Shown: piece after piece, positions 25,588 to 32,970 of the stretch
Layout: each line of letters starts with the position of its first letter
How positions within the stretch are numbered: position 1 is the stretch's first letter
Source: JBMTVN01 sp046047235
GTDB lineage: Bacteria; Verrucomicrobiota; Verrucomicrobiia; Limisphaerales; JAHDYP01
NCBI GenBank assembly: GCA_046047235.1
Contig: JBJOII010000025.1
Location: 1 to 38,191 of the forward strand
DNA length: 38,191 bases
Reading direction: 5' to 3'
The notes under the pieces: model-generated
Databases searched by the model: none
What the model saw: the letters and a program-made list of their open reading frames with translations, nothing else
What the model was told of the DNA's origin: nothing
Made by a program: the position numbers and the translations under genes

Positions 25588-26070
25588 ATGCCACAAGAAC
25601 AATCCCGCTGCTGCGAAAGCCACCCTCCCTCCAGCCAATGGATGGACCGGCTGCGGCAGCAGGCCGGACGCGTCACCAGCTCGCGACGCGCCGTCCTCGA
25701 AGCCCTCGTCCGCCTCGCCCGCCCCAGCACCCCCAAGGAAATCGCCGCCGCAGTCCTGGATGCCAGCTGTGACCTCGCCACAGTCTATCGCTCCATGAAG
25801 CTGTTCGAATCCATGGGACTCGTCCACCGCATCGATCTCTCCGATGGAGCAAGCCGCTTCGAATTGGCGGATGACAATACCCAAGGCCACCACCACCACC
25901 TCATTTGCCGCCAGTGCGAGCGCATCATTAAACTCGACGACTGCATCCTCGACGAACTCCAGCAGACGCTGCAGCGCCAATTCGGATTTACCCAAATCGA
26001 GCATCGCCTCGAGTTCTTCGGCATCTGTCCGGACTGCCGAAAAACCACGGCAAAAGCCCGCAGGAAATAA
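25588..26070 (+). CDS. Fur-family metal-responsive transcriptional regulator (Zur-like)
   Basis: The 160-residue protein has the Fur fold. The winged helix occupies about residues 13-85 (RVTSSRRAVLEALVRLA, STPKEIAAAVLDA, CDLATVYRSMKLFESMGLV) and a metal-binding dimerisation domain follows. The regulatory site includes GHHHHLICRQCERII, then FFGICPDCRKT, giving two CxxC pairs for the structural zinc. These are features of Fur, Zur and PerR alike. I favour Zur because of the neighbouring choice-of-anchor-M type genes, whose actinobacterial relatives go with zinc uptake; the sequence alone does not decide. ATG 25588 (MPQEQSRCCE) is preferred over 25549. It starts 59 bases after the second SulP fusion. 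A weak promoter (TTGGCG at 25549, TAGGCT at 25572) would give a four-base leader. Confidence 0.88.
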   Translation: MPQEQSRCCESHPPSSQWMDRLRQQAGRVTSSRRAVLEALVRLARPSTPKEIAAAVLDASCDLATVYRSMKLFESMGLVHRIDLSDGASRFELADDNTQGHHHHLICRQCERIIKLDDCILDELQQTLQRQFGFTQIEHRLEFFGICPDCRKTTAKARRK

Positions 26071-26146
26071 TCCACCGCTCCTTCAGGCGCAGCACAGTAG
26101 CTATCCACACAAAAGCCAACCCCGCCCCAACATGGGCACTTTTGCC

Positions 26147-26189
26147 TTGCGGACTCTCGCGGAATTTTGCTTAATGCAAACAAGTTGCA
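26147..26189 (+). promoter_or_regulatory. Candidate promoter with overlapping inverted repeats (possible Fur/Zur operator)
   Basis: Two interleaved inverted repeats stand out in an AT-richer patch: TTGC-N5-GCAA (26167-26179) and TGCAA-N5-TTGCA (26175-26189). They lie about 100 bases after the Fur-family gene. A -35-like TTGCGG (26147-26152), 17 bases, and CTTAAT (26170-26175) predict transcription from about 26182, so the repeats cover the -10 and start, as a repressor site would. The link to this Fur-type protein is inference; the motif is not a known Fur or Zur box. Confidence 0.35.
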
Positions 26190-26541
26190 ACAAGAGCATC
26201 CAGAGCGACGCAGTAAAAGCCCGTTCCTGCTACCCCGCAGGCCCCACGGGAATACGATCTGGTGCCTGACCGCCCTCCTCGCTCTCGGCGCATTCCTCCT
26301 CGTCACCCTGCTCTCCTGGTCCCCGCAGCTCCACGAACTGTTCCACGACCATGATGAACCAGAAGCCAGCCATGAGTGTGCCGTCTCCCTGCTGGCGCAC
26401 GGCCAAATCGCGCTCCACTCAACCGAAGTCCCCCTCTCCCTTCCACCAGTAACGGACTACAACCCTCCCCCCGCAGGTTGGTTCACTCCCGCAGTGAACG
26501 ACCTCCGCCTCACCCCGGGCCGCGCACCCCCACAGGCCTGA
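26167..26541 (+). CDS. Small His-rich membrane protein next to the Fur-family gene
   Basis: I do not recognise a named family. The frame gives 124 residues with no ATG; TTG 26167 is the outermost start, and TTG 26185 (118 residues) fits the predicted promoter better. One membrane segment (TALLALGAFLLVTLL) is followed by SWSPQLHELFHDHDEPEASH and ECAVSLLAHGQI. Similar short proteins with S-x-x-LH-x-x-x-H and HEC-V motifs occur in Verrucomicrobia, in my memory near metal genes. The His/Asp/Glu cluster just after the membrane would lie outside the cytoplasm and could bind zinc or another metal; this is inference. Codon use matches the neighbours (C-ending codons). The lack of a strong start is the main doubt. 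Confidence 0.55.
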   Translation: MLNANKLQQEHPERRSKSPFLLPRRPHGNTIWCLTALLALGAFLLVTLLSWSPQLHELFHDHDEPEASHECAVSLLAHGQIALHSTEVPLSLPPVTDYNPPPAGWFTPAVNDLRLTPGRAPPQA

Positions 26542-26690
26542 GGTCGGTCGCCTACCCATCGGAACGAACGCGGTCCAAACCAACACCGCACTGTTCCGCC
26601 CCCGGGCTCCAACCGGAGCACAATCCAACCTCCAGATATCCATCCCTCAGGCAACCCCCTGTTCGCCTGATACCTGAAACAGCCAAACCT

Positions 26691-27371
26691 ATGTGTCCCG
26701 CCCCCCAAAGGCCGCGCCCCAACGCGTTCACGCTCATCGAGCTGCTCGTCGTCATCGCCATCATCGCCATCCTCGCCGGACTCCTCCTACCCGCCTTGGC
26801 CAAAGCCAAGGCAAAGGCCCGCCAAGCCTCCTGCCTGAGCAACCTCCGCCAGATCGGCATCGCATTCCGCATGTATGTCGATGACAGCTCCGGCTACGGC
26901 CCAACCACAACCCACGGCACAACCACCAACGCCTCCTGGATCTATCAGCTCGCCGATAACCTCGGAAACGTGGACCGCATTCGCCTCTGCCCCGCCGACC
27001 CAAAACTGAACCAGCGCCTCACCAACGGCGCCTCCAGCTACACGCTCAATGAATACACCGCCGTCGACCTCGTGGACCCCTTCGGCACAATTCTGGAAAG
27101 CTACCGCCGTATCGACCTCCTGCCCAGCCCCTCGGAAACCATGGTCCTCTTTGAAATATCCGACGCCGTCGGCACCAGCCCTTACAACGACCACACCCAC
27201 TCGCGAAAATGGCACCAGGGCTGGGACAACGTCACCGCCGACATCCAGCCCAACCGACATGGCTCCGGCGCCAATTACCTCTTCGCGGACGGCCACGTCC
27301 AACTCATCCCGCAAGCACAACTGCGAAAAATGATCGAAGCCTCAAACAATTTTGCCAAACCACCCCGTTAA
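26691..27371 (+). CDS. Type II pseudopilin-like protein with H-X9-DG motif
   Basis: The 226-residue product has a short basic leader and the type IV pilin/pseudopilin cleavage motif: FTLIELLVVIAIIAILAGLL, with Glu at +5 of the mature helix. The conserved PVC-type continuation LLPALAKAKAKARQASCLSN and LRQIGIAFRMY follows. Near the end RHGSGANYLFADGHV carries the H-X9-DG motif typical of these Verrucomicrobia/Planctomycetes proteins. A prepilin peptidase would cleave it before Phe and methylate it; it would then sit in the inner membrane or a pseudopilus. Its assembly machinery is not here. ATG 26691 is preferred to the long upstream frame, which is repeat-free but rich in Pro/Ser/Arg and without coding character. 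The upstream 149 bases show no Shine-Dalgarno or clear promoter. Confidence 0.9.
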   Translation: MCPAPQRPRPNAFTLIELLVVIAIIAILAGLLLPALAKAKAKARQASCLSNLRQIGIAFRMYVDDSSGYGPTTTHGTTTNASWIYQLADNLGNVDRIRLCPADPKLNQRLTNGASSYTLNEYTAVDLVDPFGTILESYRRIDLLPSPSETMVLFEISDAVGTSPYNDHTHSRKWHQGWDNVTADIQPNRHGSGANYLFADGHVQLIPQAQLRKMIEASNNFAKPPR

Positions 27372-27527
27372 AGCAGCCGGGGCGCAAACCTTAGACTTTG
27401 CGGTGTGGCGCGCAGGACAGGCCAACCTCCGGGGTCCGGCAAGACAGTCCGGAGACCACGCCTTGCCCGCTCACAACGCGCCACACCGCCAGCAGAAAAC
27501 AATAAACCCAACAACCCAACAAGCCTG

Positions 27528-28433
27528 ATGAGACACTCACAACTCATACACCCATCCATCCAAAAACTCACCGCAGCCCTGTCACTGCTGGCCAGCAGCC
27601 TCTACCTTCAAGCTCAAGTCGCCGAACCACCCACCCTCACCCATGACCACGCGGATATCGGCATCGCCTTCGCCGAAGGCAGCTGGGACCTGCACGTCCA
27701 CGACGGCGCCTCAGATACAGAATACGAGCCGTCCGCAGTCTGGCTGGAAGTTGGCCCCCATGCCCTGAACCCCATCCCGGGCTCTTCCGCCTTCGCCTTC
27801 CTCGGCGAACCGGGAACCCCCTCCTGGATCCTCCCCGAAACCGACAACCATGACCTGCTCTTCCTCGGCCTCGGAACCGAAGAAATCGAACCCGGCACCT
27901 TCCAGGACGACTCCGTCACGCTCACCCTCCTGAACCTCACAGGCCCCGGCCATTTCGCACTCTACCAAACCGACCCCTTCGGAAACCCCGTCGTCCGTAT
28001 GAACTCAGCCGATGGTATCACTGAAGAGGATCACATCCAGCTCGCAACCGGCGGTCACGCCCACGCCAACTGGGCCTTCTCCGCACCCGGCCAATACCGC
28101 ATCACTCTCCAGGCTTCCGCAACCCTCGCCGCAGATGGACAACCCACAACCAGCGATGCTGCCGAATACCTGTTCACTGTCAGTGACCAGCCAGTCCTGA
28201 CAATCACCCCCAAGGACAACGCAACCTGTTCTGTCAGCTGGATGTCATTGCCCGGCCATAATTACCAACTCCAAACCCTCCTAAATCTCGGCGACAACTC
28301 TTGGATCAACCTCACTGAGAACCCAATAACGGGCACAGGCCGGCTGCTGTCCTTCGATGTAAGCCGCAGCCCGGCAACCCGGTTCCTGCGACTCGAGGTT
28401 CAAGAAGCCGGCAACGAAAGCCCAGCCCCGTAA
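27528..28433 (+). CDS. Secreted choice-of-anchor-M/TIGR03769-like protein (copy 1)
   Basis: ATG 27528 gives 301 residues: a Sec signal (LTAALSLLASSLYLQAQ), a domain at about 25-215, and a C-terminal beta tail. The domain shows the pattern I associate with actinobacterial surface-anchored proteins (TIGR03769/choice-of-anchor M): DHADIGIAF, SWDLHVHDG, SWILPETDNHDLLFLGLGTE, IEPGTF, GPGHFALYQTDPFGNPVVRM, and GGHAHANWAFSAPGQYRITL. The H-x-H-x-N-W-x-F core is intact. In Actinobacteria such proteins are encoded with zinc or metal ABC transporters; no transporter is present here. The tail (VSWMSLPGHNYQLQTLLNL, RFLRLEV) resembles the protein ending at base 200. The His-rich segments and the Fur-family gene upstream suggest metal binding outside the cell, by inference. 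A start at 27405 adds an Arg-rich stretch and was rejected. Confidence 0.75.
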   Translation: MRHSQLIHPSIQKLTAALSLLASSLYLQAQVAEPPTLTHDHADIGIAFAEGSWDLHVHDGASDTEYEPSAVWLEVGPHALNPIPGSSAFAFLGEPGTPSWILPETDNHDLLFLGLGTEEIEPGTFQDDSVTLTLLNLTGPGHFALYQTDPFGNPVVRMNSADGITEEDHIQLATGGHAHANWAFSAPGQYRITLQASATLAADGQPTTSDAAEYLFTVSDQPVLTITPKDNATCSVSWMSLPGHNYQLQTLLNLGDNSWINLTENPITGTGRLLSFDVSRSPATRFLRLEVQEAGNESPAP

Positions 28434-28455
28434 TCCCCCCGACAACCAGCCAAAC

Positions 28456-28494
28456 CGCGGCGGGGCGGCAGCATGACCTGCCCGCCCCGCCGCG
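28456..28494 (+). terminator. Strong GC hairpin between the two choice-of-anchor-M type genes
   Basis: A 13-bp perfect stem (28456-28468 with 28482-28494; arms CGCGGCGGGGCGG and its complement) extends by three more pairs with one bulged C, leaving a six-base loop. It starts 23 bases after the stop at 28433. No T-run follows, so it could be a factor-dependent terminator, an RNA-stabilising stem or an attenuator limiting the second gene. Confidence 0.5.
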
Positions 28495-28560
28495 CCGAAA
28501 ACGACACGCCCCCAACAAAAACCGCACTCTGCCAGCCAAACACTCAGAACCCATCACTCC

Positions 28561-29598
28561 ATGAAAATACTCCACCCCCTCTCGCTGGCTCTGTGCCTCA
28601 TCGCCACCTCCACCGCACCCGCCGCGCAATGCATCCGCTTCACCGACGAACACGTGGACCTGCTCTCGCTCCAGTTCGCCGCCCCCAGCCAAACACTCAG
28701 CCTGCTGGCCTCCAACGACGACCTCGGCACAACGGTAAACCCTGAAGACTCCATCGTCGTCTGCCCCGAAGACCTCCGATTCACCCTGCCCGCCGGCACT
28801 CCCCTCGGCGCCGAAGGCGACCCCCTGTGGATCCTGCCCCAAAGCCCTTACGACAGTGCCCCCTACCTCGGAGTCTCCACTGAAACAATCCCCGCAGGCA
28901 CATTCAGCAACCCCCTCGCCATCCAGCTCCACTCCATCGAAGGACCCGGCGATTTCATCCTCTGGCAATCCACCAGCTTCGGCTCCTTCGACATCCGTAT
29001 GGATACCCGGGACGGACTCACCGACACCGACCGCCTCACCCCGTCAGCCGGCGCCCACGAACACTACAACTGGGGCTTCACCACCAACGGAATCTACCGA
29101 CTCTACTTCCAGGGCACCGCCCGCCCCCTCAACCAAAGCACGAACCTCGTTTCAGCCATCGTCCCCTACACATTCCATATCCTGCCACTCAGCCCATTCG
29201 AAACCTGGACCGTCACCCACTGGCCCTGTGAAACAAACCCCGACACGATCGCACCCGGTGCCGACCCCGATCAGGATGGCGCCCCCAACGCGCTCGAATA
29301 TGCCGTGGGCACTGACCCCACTTCCCCAAATCCAGGCCCATGGCTCACGCTTAAGCCCCACCCCTCCACCAGCCCGTCCTCCTGCCTGCTCACGTATCAG
29401 CAATCCAAAAGCGCAACCGACATAATCCTCACAGTCCACACCACCGACGATCCAGCCGACGGATCCTGGCAACCGCTGGGATCCGAACAGGAACAAATCG
29501 ATCTAGGGAACGTCTACCAAATCAACCTCCTCCACACGCTTAACCCCAGCGGCCCCTCCTGTAGCTACTACCGACTCCAAGCCACCTTCGCCCCCTGA
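28561..29598 (+). CDS. Secreted choice-of-anchor-M/TIGR03769-like protein (copy 2)
   Basis: The 345-residue product starts with a signal peptide (MKILHPLSLALCLIATSTAP). Its domain (about 22-205) is a paralogue of the preceding gene's: DEHVDLLSLQF, PLWILPQSPYDSAPYLGVST, ETIPAGTF, EGPGDFILWQSTSFGSFDIRM and GAHEHYNWGFTTNGIYRLYF. The H-x-H-x-N-W-x-F pattern is kept as HEHYNWGF, but the LHVHD segment of copy 1 is missing. A longer C-terminal part follows: ADPDQDGAPNALEYAVGTDP, a calcium-type Asp-rich turn common in Verrucomicrobia exported proteins, then a beta tail ending in SYYRLQATFAP. It is probably on the cell surface or in the periplasm. The gene lies 127 bases after copy 1, with a hairpin between. 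It converges with the DUF1501 gene. Confidence 0.72.
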   Translation: MKILHPLSLALCLIATSTAPAAQCIRFTDEHVDLLSLQFAAPSQTLSLLASNDDLGTTVNPEDSIVVCPEDLRFTLPAGTPLGAEGDPLWILPQSPYDSAPYLGVSTETIPAGTFSNPLAIQLHSIEGPGDFILWQSTSFGSFDIRMDTRDGLTDTDRLTPSAGAHEHYNWGFTTNGIYRLYFQGTARPLNQSTNLVSAIVPYTFHILPLSPFETWTVTHWPCETNPDTIAPGADPDQDGAPNALEYAVGTDPTSPNPGPWLTLKPHPSTSPSSCLLTYQQSKSATDIILTVHTTDDPADGSWQPLGSEQEQIDLGNVYQINLLHTLNPSGPSCSYYRLQATFAP

Positions 29599-29650
29599 AC
29601 CAACGGAGTCCCGGTGATCCCTGGCTCCAGATTACCCGCACATCGCCCAC

Positions 29651-29693
29651 CCCAACCTCATCGAAATCGCTATCGAACGCGCCTCCGGCGCGT
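29651..29693. repeat. Short piece of the dispersed repeat followed by a small hairpin
   Basis: Bases 29651-29675 (CCCAACCTCATCGAAATCGC then TATCG) match the core of the repeats at 9001 and 38058. A 7-bp perfect hairpin, ACGCGCC/GGCGCGT with loop TCC, follows at 29677-29693. The rest of the 29599-29835 gap is pyrimidine-rich low-complexity sequence like that at 8940-9000, with no gene. Confidence 0.65.
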
Positions 29694-29835
29694 GTATCCA
29701 GGAGCCCGTAAAGAGAAAACAGTGGCACACCTCTCCACTCTCCTCCCTCCTCTCTCCCTGCGGTCCGCCACGCAGACCGCAATAGCCCTCAGCGCTCAGC
29801 CCTCTGCGCTTCCCGCTTCCAGCTCCCAACTACTG

Positions 29836-29873
29836 GCGCCGCTGCGTGCCGCGAACGGGGCACGCAGCGGCGC
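29836..29873 (-). terminator. 15-bp perfect hairpin directly after the DUF1501 stop codon
   Basis: Arms 29836-29850 and 29859-29873 pair perfectly over 15 bases (GCGCCGCTGCGTGCC) around an eight-base loop. On the minus strand the stem begins at the base after the TAA at 29874-29876. There is no T-run. It could end or stabilise transcripts from both converging genes. Confidence 0.55.
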
Positions 29874-31196
29874 TTACCCCACCAATTCCCTCAGCACTCG
29901 CCCGTCACTCAATGCCAACGGCCGTCCCACCGGCGTGATCAATTCTTTCCCCGGATCCATCCCGAGGACATGCTGGATCGTCGCATGCAAATCCTGCACA
30001 GAAACCGGATTCTCCGGCTCCCTGCTCACCCCCTCAGGATCAGTCGCCCCCAAAACCTGCCCGCCCCGAATACCGCCCCCGGCGAGCGCCACGGTAAACC
30101 CATACGGCCAATGATCCCGCCCCCCGACCGCATTCAGTTTCGGGGTCCGACCAAACTCACCCCCGCACAACACCACCGTGGAATCCAGCAACCCCCGCTC
30201 CTTCAGGTCACGGATGAGGGTCGCAAACGCCGGATCCAAAACCCGCACCCGCTTGCCCTGAAGCTCGTGGTTGTTCACGTGCGTATCCCATCCACCCAAC
30301 GTCACCTCCACACACCTCACCCCCACCTCAATCAGCCGTAAGGCCGCCAGACACCCCCGACCGAACGGCGTGTCCCCATAAGCCGCACGCTGCAGCGCCG
30401 ACGCCTCGCCCACATCAAACGCCCTGAGCTGATCCGAACTCATGATGCGCAGCGCCCGCTCCATGCTCAGCTGATGTAAGGTCGTCGACTGATCCAGATC
30501 CAACGGCCGGCCCCGCTGGAATTGCCCCTCCACCACCGCCAGATCCGCCATCCGCCGCTCAACCCGCTCCGCCCCCACCCGGGCGTGCACATCCTGAATC
30601 GGCCCCTGCGGATCGCGCACCTGAAATGCATCATACTGCGCCCCCATATACCCCCCGCGCGACGGCCATTGATCCGGCAAAATCGAGATATGACGCGGAA
30701 TATCAACCCCGCCATCCTCAGTCTCATGACAAACCACCGCCCCGATCGACGGATGCACCACCGTCGGATTCGGCCGATACCCCGTCTTCATGTTGTAAAC
30801 CGCACGCTCGTGATCCGCCTCCTTGCTGACCACCGATCGCACCAAGGCAATATCCCCCAACTGTGCCGCCATCTGCTCTAAACCCGCCGCCAATTGCACG
30901 CCCTTCAGGGCCGTCGAAATCGCCCTGGTCCCAAAGGCAATCCCGCTGTCCGGATGCGGATCAAAGGTCTCCAACTGGCTCGGCCCGCCAGCCAGCCACA
31001 AAAGTATAACCGACCGCGCAGGCTTGCCCGAAGGTGCCCCCTCCTCCGCCCGAGCCAACCAGCCGGCCAACGGTGTCAGCCACGACGAAACCCCCGCCGC
31101 ACCCACCGCCTTCAACAAGGTCCTACGGCTGATATGCGACGCAGTCCGGCAACTGCCTTCCCCCATCATCCCGGCCTTCAAAAACAGATCACTCAT
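29874..31196 (-). CDS. DUF1501 family protein with Tat signal
   Basis: The 440-residue protein has a twin-arginine signal (SHISRRTLLKAVGAAGVSSW) starting about residue 20. The rest matches DUF1501, a sulfatase/alkaline phosphatase-like fold widespread in Planctomycetes and Verrucomicrobia: SVILLWLAGGPSQLETFDPH, VRSVVSKEADHERAVYNMKT, HPSIGAVVCHETE, VEVTLGGWDTHVNNHELQG, and VVLCGGEFGRTPKLNAVGGR followed by DHWPYGFTVALAGGGIRGG. The conserved GGWDTH and GEFGRTP motifs are intact. The function is unproven. The partner DUF1549/DUF1553 gene lies 17 bases upstream, and a GGAGGG lies nine bases before ATG 31196, so they form the usual two-gene unit. A strong hairpin follows the stop. Confidence 0.92.
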   Translation of the reverse strand: MSDLFLKAGMMGEGSCRTASHISRRTLLKAVGAAGVSSWLTPLAGWLARAEEGAPSGKPARSVILLWLAGGPSQLETFDPHPDSGIAFGTRAISTALKGVQLAAGLEQMAAQLGDIALVRSVVSKEADHERAVYNMKTGYRPNPTVVHPSIGAVVCHETEDGGVDIPRHISILPDQWPSRGGYMGAQYDAFQVRDPQGPIQDVHARVGAERVERRMADLAVVEGQFQRGRPLDLDQSTTLHQLSMERALRIMSSDQLRAFDVGEASALQRAAYGDTPFGRGCLAALRLIEVGVRCVEVTLGGWDTHVNNHELQGKRVRVLDPAFATLIRDLKERGLLDSTVVLCGGEFGRTPKLNAVGGRDHWPYGFTVALAGGGIRGGQVLGATDPEGVSREPENPVSVQDLHATIQHVLGMDPGKELITPVGRPLALSDGRVLRELVG

Positions 31197-31213
31197 TCAG
31201 CCCTCCAATCACC

Positions 31214-32851
31214 TCAGTGGTTCCACGAAAACTCGGTCGAATTCATCAATACCCAATACAAGTCCTCCATCAATTCCGACCGCTTCTGCCCATCGCCCGC
31301 TTCAAATACCTGCAGAAAATGCCCGGCCTCAACCGGGGTCGGCCTGCGCGTCAACACCGCCAAATACGCCGTCTCCACCGCCGTCGCAGCATCCGGCGCC
31401 AAAGCCGCAATCCGCGTCGCCGCATTCATCACCAAATCCTCCTTCGTCCGCTCATGCACCAGCTCGCCGTTCATCAAGACCAACCGCTGCGGAATCGTCC
31501 CGCCCACCTGACCAAACTCGTTCTCCCCCGCATCTCCATACCTCCGCACAAAATCGTTCTGCTGAAAGAACCGCGTCACCCGCACCAGCACGTGGGAACT
31601 CGCATCGACCGTCTTCAAGTTCGAGGACTGCAACACGCTCCCCGCAATCTGCTCGGGTCGCAGCCTCGTCAGGGGGAAAGCGGCCAGCGCCTCTTCCTGC
31701 TCCTTCGTCACCGGACCTCCCGCATCTCCGGAGCAACTGTCCAGTTGATAAACCCTGCTTGCCACGATCACCCGGATCAACCGACGCAAATCAAAACCGC
31801 TGGTGATCAGGTCATCCGCCAACTCTTCCATCCCGACAGGAAAGGGCCCCTCCAACGGAATGCTGTCCACCGGCTCCAACAGGGGTTTCCCTAACATCAG
31901 CGCCCATACCCGGTTCACTACGGCCCGCGCAAAAGCCCGGTTTTCAGGATGCGTCACCCAGCCCGCCAAACGCTCCCGCAACCGCCCCTCCCCCGGCAAT
32001 AGCTCCCCATGAAACGGCACGCCCGCCTCCACCCCCTGCTCCTCCACCTCCCCGCGATACCTCACCCTATGCTCCCGCCCTACAGTGTCCCGCACCCCAG
32101 TCATCGACATCTCAGGCTCCGCAAAAAACGCCGCCATCTGATGAAAATCCTCCTGCTTCCACTGATCACCCAAAAAGTCGTCGTGACATTCCACACAATC
32201 CAGCCGCACCCCCAGAAACGCCTTGCTCACCCGCCCGGCCAACTTCACCTGATCCGGCCCCTCCTCCTCGTTGTTCTGATCCACGGTCACGGTCAAGAAG
32301 TTCGCCGCCGGATTCAATGTCCATACACCTTCCGCGGTAATTAACTCCCGCACCAGGTCGTCATACGGCCGGTTCAGCATCAACTGATCGCTCAACCAAC
32401 TCACCAACCGATGCCGCCGATACACAATAAACGGCCCATCCTCCACCCCCACCATCATCCGGGCAAACCGCTCGGCCAAATAATCCGCATGCCGACGATC
32501 CGCCAAAAGATGCTCCACCCACCACGCCAGCCGCTCGGCCTCAGGCCGCGCCTCCAACGCCCGCACCTCCTCCAAGGAAGGCACCGTGCCCGCCAAGGCC
32601 AGCGATAACCGCCGGGCTAACACCAGGTCAGAAGCCCGAGATACCGTCTCCACCCCAGCCCCAACCCACGCCTCCTCAAACACTCGATCCACCCGACCCA
32701 CCGCAGCCCGAAAACCCGGCTCGTCCCAAACCGACACATCCAACCCTCCACGATGCACCACACGCACAGGTTCCAGCACCCGCACCAACACCAAAGCCAG
32801 CCCCCCAAGACAAAGCCCCAGAAACAACAGATTGCGCAACCATCCCCTCAT
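31214..32851 (-). CDS. DUF1549/DUF1553 protein with CxxCH motif, membrane-anchored
   Basis: From ATG 32851 the 545-residue product begins MRGWLRNLLFLGLCLGGLAL, a signal anchor. Residues about 55-260 are DUF1549 (ADRRHADYLAERFARMMVG, YDDLVRELITAEG, FLGVRLDCVECHDDF). The CVECH segment is a CxxCH motif, which is common at this place in the family and is usually not matched by proven heme binding. DUF1553 follows at about 300-540 (WVTHPENRAFARAVVNRVWA, LADDLITSGFDLRRLIRVIV, SRVYQL, FPLTRLRPEQIAGSVLQSSN, AYLAVLTRRPTPVE). It forms a unit with the DUF1501 gene 17 bases downstream. It is shorter than many members and has no N-terminal cytochrome domain. ATG 32851 follows GGAGGAGG; the frame to 32962 would put 37 residues before the anchor. 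Confidence 0.92.
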   Translation of the reverse strand: MRGWLRNLLFLGLCLGGLALVLVRVLEPVRVVHRGGLDVSVWDEPGFRAAVGRVDRVFEEAWVGAGVETVSRASDLVLARRLSLALAGTVPSLEEVRALEARPEAERLAWWVEHLLADRRHADYLAERFARMMVGVEDGPFIVYRRHRLVSWLSDQLMLNRPYDDLVRELITAEGVWTLNPAANFLTVTVDQNNEEEGPDQVKLAGRVSKAFLGVRLDCVECHDDFLGDQWKQEDFHQMAAFFAEPEMSMTGVRDTVGREHRVRYRGEVEEQGVEAGVPFHGELLPGEGRLRERLAGWVTHPENRAFARAVVNRVWALMLGKPLLEPVDSIPLEGPFPVGMEELADDLITSGFDLRRLIRVIVASRVYQLDSCSGDAGGPVTKEQEEALAAFPLTRLRPEQIAGSVLQSSNLKTVDASSHVLVRVTRFFQQNDFVRRYGDAGENEFGQVGGTIPQRLVLMNGELVHERTKEDLVMNAATRIAALAPDAATAVETAYLAVLTRRPTPVEAGHFLQVFEAGDGQKRSELMEDLYWVLMNSTEFSWNH

Positions 32852-32970
32852 AACCAGCACCTCCTCCCCCCACCACCAGGCTCCTCGCCCCACCCAAATA
32901 TTTGAAACCTGTATATCTGCATGACGGGTAGTATAACACAGCACGCCAGCCGGTTGTTGCAACCATCACC

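Noticed and set aside
32956..32963. GTTGCAAC palindrome upstream of the membrane protein gene, as in the 26.2 kb candidate operator
   Set aside because: Only the 8-base core is shared; the flanking inverted repeats are absent, and one extra copy in 38 kb can be chance.
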